From: Anastrepha obliqua
Taxonomy: Eukaryota; Arthropoda; Insecta; Diptera; Tephritidae
Assembly: GCF_027943255.1 (NCBI RefSeq)
Contig: NC_072893.1
Coordinates: 96,169,784-96,233,783 of the forward strand
Direction: 5' to 3'
DNA length: 64,000 bases
Positions 57,646 to 64,000 of this stretch are shown here, in pieces (position 1 is the stretch's first letter; each line of letters begins with the position of its first letter). The notes below the pieces were generated by a model. That model was not told the origin of the DNA, did no database searches, and was given only the letters and a program-made list of their open reading frames with translations. Position numbers and translations under genes: made by a program.

Positions 57646-58922
57646 GGTTGTCCAAAAAGTCTTGCGGTATTTCCGCAAGCTTGTCTTTGCAAGCACGTAG
57701 TTCTAGTTGTATTCGTCGCATCGGTTCACGCTAGAGCTTTTTGGAAAGCTCTTTTCACGTGCTAACACGTGTTTGATTAATTGTTGTTTGCTTTAATTCG
57801 TTCGTGAGTTATAGCGTCGCAAACATGGAGCAAAATAAAGAGAAAATACGGCATATTTTACAGTACTACTACGATAAAGGCAAAAATGCATCTCATGCTG
57901 CCAATAAAATTTGTGCAGTTTATGGACCCGATACAGTTTCCATTTCCACCGCACAACGAAGGTTTCAACGTTTTCGTTCTGGTGCAGAGGTGATCGAAGA
58001 TGCGCCACGGTCCGGAAGGCCTGTCATCAAAAATTGCGATAAAATCGCTGAATTGATCGAAAGAGACCGGAATAGTAGCAGCCGTAGTATCGGCCAAGAG
58101 CTGGGCATGAGTCATCAAACCGTTATAAACCATTTGAAGAAGCTTGGATTCAAAAAGAAGCTCGATGTATGGGTGCCACACGACTTGACGCAAAAAAACA
58201 TTTTTGCCCGTATGGATGCATGCGAATCGCTTCTGAATCGCAACAAAATCGACCCGTTTTTGAAGCGGATGGTGACTGGCGATGAAAAGTGGGTCACTTA
58301 CGGCAACGTGAAGCGCAAACGGTCGTGGTCGAAAAGCGGTGAAGCTGCCCAGACGGTGGCCAAGCCTGGATTGACGGCCAGGAAGGTTCTTCTGTGTGTT
58401 TGGTGGGATTGGCAGGGAATCATCCACTATGAGCTGCTCCCCTATGGCCAAACGCTCAATTCGGACCTGTACTGCCAACAACTGGATCGCTTGAATGCAG
58501 CACTCATGCAGAAGAGGCCATCTTTGATCAACAGAGGCCGAATTCTCTTCCATCAGGACAACGCCAGGCCACACACATCTTTGGTGACGCGCCAGAAGCT
58601 CCGGGAGCTCGGATGGGAGGTTCTTTTGCATCCACCGTATAGTCCGGATCTCGCACCAAGTGATTACCACCTATTTCTGTCCATGGCGAACGAGCTTGGT
58701 AGTCGGAAGTTGTCCACATGAGAGTCCTGTGAAAATTGGCTCTCCGAGTTTCTTAACAATAGGGAACCGAGCTTCTATAAGAGGGGCATTATGAAGTTGG
58801 CATCTCGTTGGGAACTCGTCATCGAACAAAACGGCGCATATTTGACTTAAATCGCATTATTATAACCAATTTTATGAACAATTGAAAATTCAATAAAAAT
58901 ACCGCAAGACTTTTTTGACAAC
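57646..58922 (+). mobile_element. nested mariner (DD34D), almost intact
   Basis: Left end GGTTGTCCAAAAAGTCTTGC and right end inverted with two small differences. TATA precedes the left end; the right target duplicate is not clean (AAATTG follows), so the right edge is known only to a few bases. Length about 1277 bp. Sister family of the element at 29427-30710. Confidence 0.9.
57825..58850 (+). pseudogene. mariner transposase with one premature stop
   Basis: From MEQNKEKIRHILQYYYDKGK at 57825 the frame runs 341 codons to a TAA at 58848-58850 with a single TGA at 58719-58721 (after KLST). This length is normal for a mariner transposase. HTH regions (ICAVYGPDTVS, IGQELGMSHQTVINHLK), the linker WVPHDL, first catalytic block TGDEKW, second HQDNARPH, third SPDLAPSDYH are all intact; DD34D spacing. 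The truncated product of 298 residues would lack about 42 C-terminal residues. This is the best-preserved transposase here. Confidence 0.9.
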
Positions 58923-59327
58923 AAATTGTAATCATTTTTTAACCCTTTTTTCTTTAAAATCAATAAAAACTAATTTCACACAAAAAAGTTATGGTGTTTT
59001 TAATAGGTAACACTTCATATCGTTCACCCTGTATATAGTATTCTACCGAAAAACCTATCATCTGAGTCTGGCGAAAGTCGTGCAGAGGCAGGGAAAATAT
59101 TCCTTACTATCCTCATCCTCTAAATCACAGTGGATCGCCGATGATGCTTATGCTAACCATACGAGTATGTCATCCCCAAGGATTGTGTCTCGTAATCAGT
59201 GCAATTAATGCTCGTAGCTCACTCCTCTCCTTGAAAAGAAATTTTACTACCACCCTGTCCGGCCTTTTCAGGAAACACTTGGATGTTTCGCAGGTATTGG
59301 CACTGCACCAATGACCCCCGTGAGATA

Positions 59328-60602
59328 CTACTGTGGGCAAACAGTAAGGTGAATTTATTTGTCAAACTTCGCGGGATTAAACTTTCGCTCTAGTTATTTT
59401 TTTATGAGTTGGCAGCACTGTTAATAACATCTGGGCCAATTTTTATGGGAATGTCATTATCAGTAATATATTTACGCTTGTGTTTACCAAACGACCAAGA
59501 GTGCATTTTTCGATTTTTACAATGTCTGATTTGATTGAGCAGAGAAGTGCCATCAAATTTTGTTTGCGGAATGAAATTTCGGCTGCGGAAACGTTTAGCA
59601 TGTTGCAGAAGGCATTTGGTGATTCGACCATGTCGCAGAAAAATGTTTATAAGCGGTACAAAGACTTCAAAGAGGGTCGAGAACGTGTTGATGACTTGGA
59701 GCGCTCCGGATGAGCATCGACGTCAACAGATGACCAACACGTCAATAAAGTGAAGGAGTTAGTGCTCAAAAATCGTCGGTTGACTGTTAAAGACCTTACT
59801 GATATGATCGGAATATCAGAAGCATCTGTGAAAACCATTGTGAAAGACCATTTGGGCCAGTCAAGTCAAATCTCGTTTGGTACCGAAAACTCTCAATTTC
59901 TTGGAAAAAAGTCGTCGCGTTGATGTGTGTGAAACAATGCTTTCAGACTATCAGGACAAGCTCAAATGCATCATTACGGGAGATGAGACTTGGATTAATG
60001 CTTACGACCCTGAAACAATCGACCAATCAAGCGAATATCGTGCTGAAGGCGAGGCCAGACCGAAAAGAGCACGTCAAAGTCGTTCAAAAATAAAGGTCGT
60101 GATGACAGTTTTTTTCGATTTGCGTGGTGTGGTGCACTATGAGTTCCTTCCACCTGGCCAAACTGTTAATAACGAATATTATTTGTGCGTTATGCGTCGT
60201 TTACGTGAAGCAATTCGTCTAAAAAGACCAAAATTATGGGCCAACAACTCTTGGTTTTTGCATCATGATAACGCACCGTCTCACACTGCACTCGTTCTTC
60301 GTGACCATTTCGCCAAAAATTCCACGCATATCGTTCCGCAACCACCGTATTCGCCTGATTTGGCTCCGTGTGACTTCTGGCTCTTCCCAAAACTGGAGAG
60401 ACCACTCCAGGGAACGCGTATCGAGTCGATTGAGGAGATAAAAGCTGAATCGAAGAAGGTGCTGATGGCTATACCGGAAATGGACTATTTGGCATGTTTC
60501 GGGGATTGGAAAAATCGTTGGCATAAGTGTATTTCATCATACAAGAATAAATAAAGATTTTTCATTTTACAACCAAATTCCCCTTACTTTTTGCCCTTTA
60601 CT
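59328..60602 (+). mobile_element. mariner (DD34D), family K, copy 3, without the central deletion
   Basis: Left end CTACTGTGGGCAAACAGTAAGG with TA at 59326-59327. The right end is worn after CTTTTTGCCC. At about 1275 bp it keeps the middle of the gene that K1 and K2 lack, so it shows what the deletion removed. Confidence 0.9.
59522..60554 (+). pseudogene. mariner transposase pseudogene (K3)
   Basis: MSDLIEQRSAIKFCLRNEIS at 59522; a TGA follows DLERSG; a frameshift follows KDHLGQSS. From about 59877 the frame is open: FLEKSRRVDVCETML, ITGDETW (first Asp), MTVFFDLRGVVHYEFLPPG, HHDNAPSH (second), SPDLAPCDFW (third), 34 residues between the last two. The normal end (GDYFEGDEID in K2) is deleted and replaced by SSYKNK. 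Confidence 0.9.
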
Positions 60603-60604
60603 AA

Positions 60605-61599
60605 GATTCTTGTTATACCCAACTATTACCGCTATGGTTGAATGAAGGTTTTCTTTGAAGGGGAAAATAGATGTTGATGATTAATAAATACTTTGCTAGA
60701 TAAACAAACATCTTTTCTGTAATAAAATTTTTGTATGTGATTTCGCAACTCAGATTCTTTAGCTTATTTGTTCCTGGATTTCCCATTACGCCGGACTATA
60801 AATAACATTTTTGACAATAATATGGTATACTTATATTTTTCTCTTTTGTTGAATTATCTGCCAATATCTGCTAATACTAACTAATACTGAATAATTCTAA
60901 TACTTTAAAATTTCATGTCGAAAAGATTAAAAATATTCCAGTAATGGTTTTCGCTTTTCTACACTTTCGGGTGCATAGCAAATATCGAATCTCAAGTAGG
61001 TAGCAGAAATATTTCTCTAAAAATTTTGCATTGAGATGCCGAAAATCGAACTAATAGAGCAGTAAGAATATATTCACTGATCAATTTTTCCCAACTGAAA
61101 GAAAAGTTTTTTATGAATATTACTATATTACGCTTTTGGAAGGTGAAAGACTTTTTATTCCTGAGTACGGGGTCTGATGGTTTGCGTACTATCTCAACTT
61201 TATTATGTGATGGTATGTAATTGAAAAGTGTTGAAATTATATCTTTCCATAAATTATATCCCGAAAGGTAAATTAGTGTCAAATATGCTATTTTTCTTTT
61301 ACATTACATTTCTTTTATTTATTTAGGTAACCAACAATTTTTTTTACTATTCTCTTTATTTATTACAGTCTGTTAAATATTAAAAATTTGCAATCTTTGT
61401 ACAATTAGGATATGTTATACCCTTTTACCAATAAAAGAACTCTATTTTTTTAATTGCCCTGTAAGTCTTGTAGTTAAACGACTTGGTGTGAGTCGTTTTA
61501 ATCTTCGCTTGATATTTGCTGCCGGTACTTTTTTACGCATTTGCACGTTTTGGTGGTGGTTTGTGCTGCAGTTTGTGATTGTTTTATAGATTGTGTTTA
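60605..61599. other. non-coding, AT-rich
   Basis: No coding motif. The 96-codon minus frame at 60992-61282 is unremarkable. The last 100 bases before the LINE fragment are of more balanced composition. Confidence 0.5.
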
Positions 61600-62348
61600 C
61601 ATTTAAGTTACGACAGGTTAGGGGACCACCGCAGTGTGTTCCACGCAGAGGTGGACGCAATCAAAGAAGCAGCTGATTGGCTACTTACTTGCGAAATAAC
61701 TGTTAAGAAGGTAAACATTTACTCCGATAGCCAAGCTGCTATTAGGGTCCTGGACTCTATTATGGTGCACTCCAAACCGGTCAGGGCAAGTCTGATTTCA
61801 CTCTCGGCTGCAACCGAACTCTTTGACATAAGGCTAACTGCGAAGCGGATGAACTAGACAGACAAGGAACTTGTGAGGTATTGCCCTCGCGAAAGAAGAG
61901 AATCGGGATCCCCTTGACAAGCTGCGCTCTACTCCTGAAAAGATGGGAGCTCAGCGAGCGCTGGGCAAGTACACAAACGTGTAAAGTCGCGGAATCCTTC
62001 TGGCCACAGGTAGATCGGAGGCGTTCGAGGGATATTCTGAGGATGACAAAATTTCAGCTCTCAAATTTCGTGGGCGTTTTCACGGGGCACTATCCGCGAG
62101 GTATAGATGCCGTGAGGCTCGGAATTACTTCGAGTCCTTTTTGCGTCAGCTGTATGCGTGATGAGGTGGAATCATCTCCGCACCTTCTGCTTAGCTGCTC
62201 TGCTCTTGTGGGACTAAGATTTAAGCATCTTCGTTCTCACTTCTTTTTTACGCCTGCCGACATAGCAAGCCTTGATATAAAAAATCTGATGAACTTCATC
62301 AGCAGCACAAAGCGGCTATCACAACCGCAAGTTAGTCATCGTTCGTAA
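61600..62348 (+). pseudogene. LINE RNase H and C-terminal region fragment
   Basis: VFHAEVDAIKEAADWLL gives the RNase H Glu block, then VNIYSDSQAAIRVL the Asp block. At DIRL the text jumps to CEADELDRQG, so the WVPGH-type segment before the last Asp is deleted and a stop in the other frame results. Downstream, TGHYPRGIDAVRLG and CVSCMRDEVESSPHLLLSC give the Cys-His tail of RNase H-type LINEs. It differs from the LINE at 6320-9885 and is a separate family. Frame continues to a stop at 62346. Confidence 0.83.
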
Positions 62349-62400
62349 TCCGCAAATACCTCCTCTTCTTTTATTTTTATGTTTTTGAGAACTAAATGTA

Positions 62401-63263
62401 CAGGGTTTGATTGAAAAGTTATGAGCCTTCCCGCGCGGAGCGTCTGTCAAGCGATCAACCGAATCGGCTGGTGGGGGAAAATGATAGTTGGACCTTCCCC
62501 TTCCGATAGAAATCGGTCCCAGTTCACTGGCAACAGCGGTGCAGTCAACATCGCTCCGCGAAAGCTGTTTTAAAAGTGTGTTAGGATTTTGCAGTGGCGA
62601 AAATGCAGCGATCGTTAAAGCAACGTTACTCGATCAAAACCATTGGGCTAACAAGGAGGCTTACGGGGACGAATCTCTGTCCAGTGTCCAGGTAAAACGG
62701 TGGCACAAGTCGTTCAAGGAAGGCCGGGAGAACGTCGAAGACGAACAGCGATCTGGAAGGCCTTCGATGACGCAAACGGACGAAGATGTGAACCAGGTTC
62801 GTGAATTTTTGAACATTGACCGTCGTGCTATTCTGAAAAACCGCGTCGCCCGGGTTCGGCCCGACCTCGTCAACAATTGGACCCTTTATCACGACAATGT
62901 GCCGGCGCACACCGCCTTCCCCTGCACCTCTGTATTGGCCAAGATGGGCGTTCCGGTGCTTCCCCATCTTTCCTACAGCCCAGACCTGTCACCCCCGGAC
63001 TTCTTCTTGTTCCCGCGCCAGAAAAGAAAGCTGAAGAGGAGGCGTTTCGACTCCATCGAGGCGATCCAAAAAACTGTGACAGCCGAATTGAACGCGATTC
63101 CGGCGGATGAGTTTAAAAAATGTTTCCTGCAATGGAAGGGCCGCTACCAGCGGTGTATTGACGCTCAAGGGTCCTATTTTGAAGAATATTAGTTGTATAA
63201 GCCAAAAGGTTTAATAAAACTGCTTAAAAAAAATAAGGCTCATTACTTTTCAATCAAACCCTG
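62401..63263 (+). mobile_element. mariner (DD34D), internally deleted
   Basis: TIRs of about 28 bp, CAGGGTTTGATTGAAAAGTT and inverted at the right with one mismatch. TA at 62399-62400 and 63264-63265. Length 863 bp. Distinctly richer in G+C than its surroundings and than the other mariners, which suggests a different origin or less time to adapt to host base composition. Confidence 0.92.
62603..63192 (+). pseudogene. mariner transposase, deleted (62.4-kb element)
   Basis: MQRSLKQRYSIK at 62603, then a frameshift before AYGDESLSSVQVKRWHKSF. The HTH region goes to EDVNQVREFLNIDRRAI, then jumps to LKNRVARVRPDLVNNWTLYHDN: most of the linker and the first catalytic block are lost. The second Asp is in YHDNVPAH and the third in SPDLSPPDFF, 34 residues between. 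Natural C-terminus DAQGSYFEEY. The second half is a clean open frame. Confidence 0.88.
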
Positions 63264-63265
63264 TA

Positions 63266-64000
63266 TTAAACCTTCTTTGCAAACACGCTGCTGTCATTAA
63301 CCGCAACAGCAGTAGTTGTCGTTTCACGTTATTTGTGCTTACAACAATAACATATGAAGCGATGCAGTCGTGCATTAAAATGCGAGACAAATGCGAAGAG
63401 CATAAAATATTTTGGGTTGTAGTCTTCTAGTTTAAGGGGCCCTTTCCAGCTTCCAGTGGTATCCGCCGCAGCAGCTTGAACAAATAACGCACGTTCCAAG
63501 GCAACTGTGCAGCACGCCATCGATTGCACGATGTAGCTGAGACAACATTGTAGGGAAAAACATTGAAAAGCAAAAAATTGCGAATGTGCGCCATTGTCAT
63601 TTTTAAATAGAAATATGCAAATAAATACCCATTACGTATGTAAATTCAATACAAACAAAAGGAGAAGAGATCGAAGTGAAGTGAACTAAAAAGGAATGAA
63701 GTTGCAGCTGAAATGTTAGTTATGCAAAATAGCAAAGCTGCAGTGACATATTCCTAATGAAGTTTGCATTCGTGCTTTTGTTCGATCGATGTTCGATGAT
63801 GCCTGCACGTATATGCGAACTTAACTTGACATAGTGCCTATAAGGATACAACTAAAATAAATGCAAAAGAAAAAAGCAGAGCATAGAAAGCAGTGAAAAT
63901 CATTGAGTAGTATTTTCTATGAAAAAGTTGTAGTGCAGCTCGCGAGGCGGGTGAATTTGAAGTTGCATAATTTTGGGAAGGGAAACGAAAAATCTCCCGC
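63266..64000. other. unique-looking host DNA, no gene recognised
   Basis: More balanced composition than most spacers; GC-rich patch at 63430-63530. The 66-codon minus frame at 63329-63529 shows no motif. May be intron or regulatory DNA. Confidence 0.45.

Larger units (their letters stand above)
56487..59031 (+). mobile_element. DD37D (maT-like) element hosting a nested mariner
   Basis: Identical 24-base TIRs CAGGGTGAACGATATGAAGT(GTTA) at left and inverted at right. TA at 56485-56486 and 59032-59033. The element would be about 1.27 kb without the mariner inserted at 57646-58922. The insertion lies a few bases after the stop codon of the outer transposase, so it did not break that gene. Confidence 0.93.

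Noticed and set aside
57858..58670. 270-codon minus-strand open frame
   Set aside because: It is the antisense of the well-supported mariner transposase at 57825-58850, with no motif of its own.

Overview
This window is eukaryotic, AT-rich, non-coding-dominated DNA from an insect, most likely a true fruit fly (Tephritidae). The inference rests on a large load of Tc1/mariner transposons, including several DD41D (rosa-type) mariners of the kind first described from Ceratitis, on arthropod non-LTR retrotransposons (Jockey, CR1-like, RTE-like and RNase H-bearing types), on a tRNA-derived SINE, and on one low-complexity exon with dipteran-style Gln/Asn/Ser/Thr runs. There are no prokaryotic signals such as operons or ribosome binding sites. 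I could not run a search, so the family-level species call is an inference.

Only one stretch looks like a host protein-coding exon: 16330-17333 on the plus strand, with a good splice acceptor before it and, unusually, a consensus splice donor about 107 bases after its stop codon. Everything else recognisable is mobile DNA, and almost all of it is broken. I count 17 Tc1/mariner-superfamily insertions (DD34D, DD41D, DD37D and DD34E catalytic types, at least 11 families), one larger terminal-inverted-repeat transposon with 162-bp ends (possibly Sola), one Helitron, seven non-LTR retrotransposon fragments and seven or eight SINE pieces.

Layout: 1-5.5 kb, non-coding DNA, a DD34D mariner, a tail-to-tail SINE pair and an RTE-like LINE end. 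6.3-12.9 kb, an RNase H-bearing LINE split by a Helitron that carries tandem repeats, then a nearly complete dead Jockey element. 13.4-15.4 kb, a DD41D mariner, a LINE tail and a palindromic SINE dimer. 15.4-19 kb, the host exon with intron-like flanks. 19-24.4 kb, a long-TIR mariner, a CR1-like LINE and a second DD41D copy. 24.4-28.4 kb, quiet host DNA. 28.4-43.1 kb, a dense run of eight mariners plus SINE and RTE scraps. 43-49.6 kb, mostly unassigned AT-rich DNA. 49.6-54.5 kb, the large TIR transposon with a Tc1 element in its target-site duplication. 55-60.6 kb, an irritans-like mariner relic, a DD37D element containing a nearly intact DD34D mariner, and another DD34D copy. 61.6-63.3 kb, a LINE RNase H fragment and a last mariner. 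The final stretch is unassigned.

The most interesting structural signals are: clean nested insertions (a Helitron whose removal restores a LINE reading frame; a mariner inside a DD37D element); mariners of several families that independently lost the middle of the transposase, including the first catalytic aspartate, while keeping both ends; a mariner whose 3' end looks replaced by an inverted copy of its 5' end; and SINE palindromes whose centre suggests snap-back priming.
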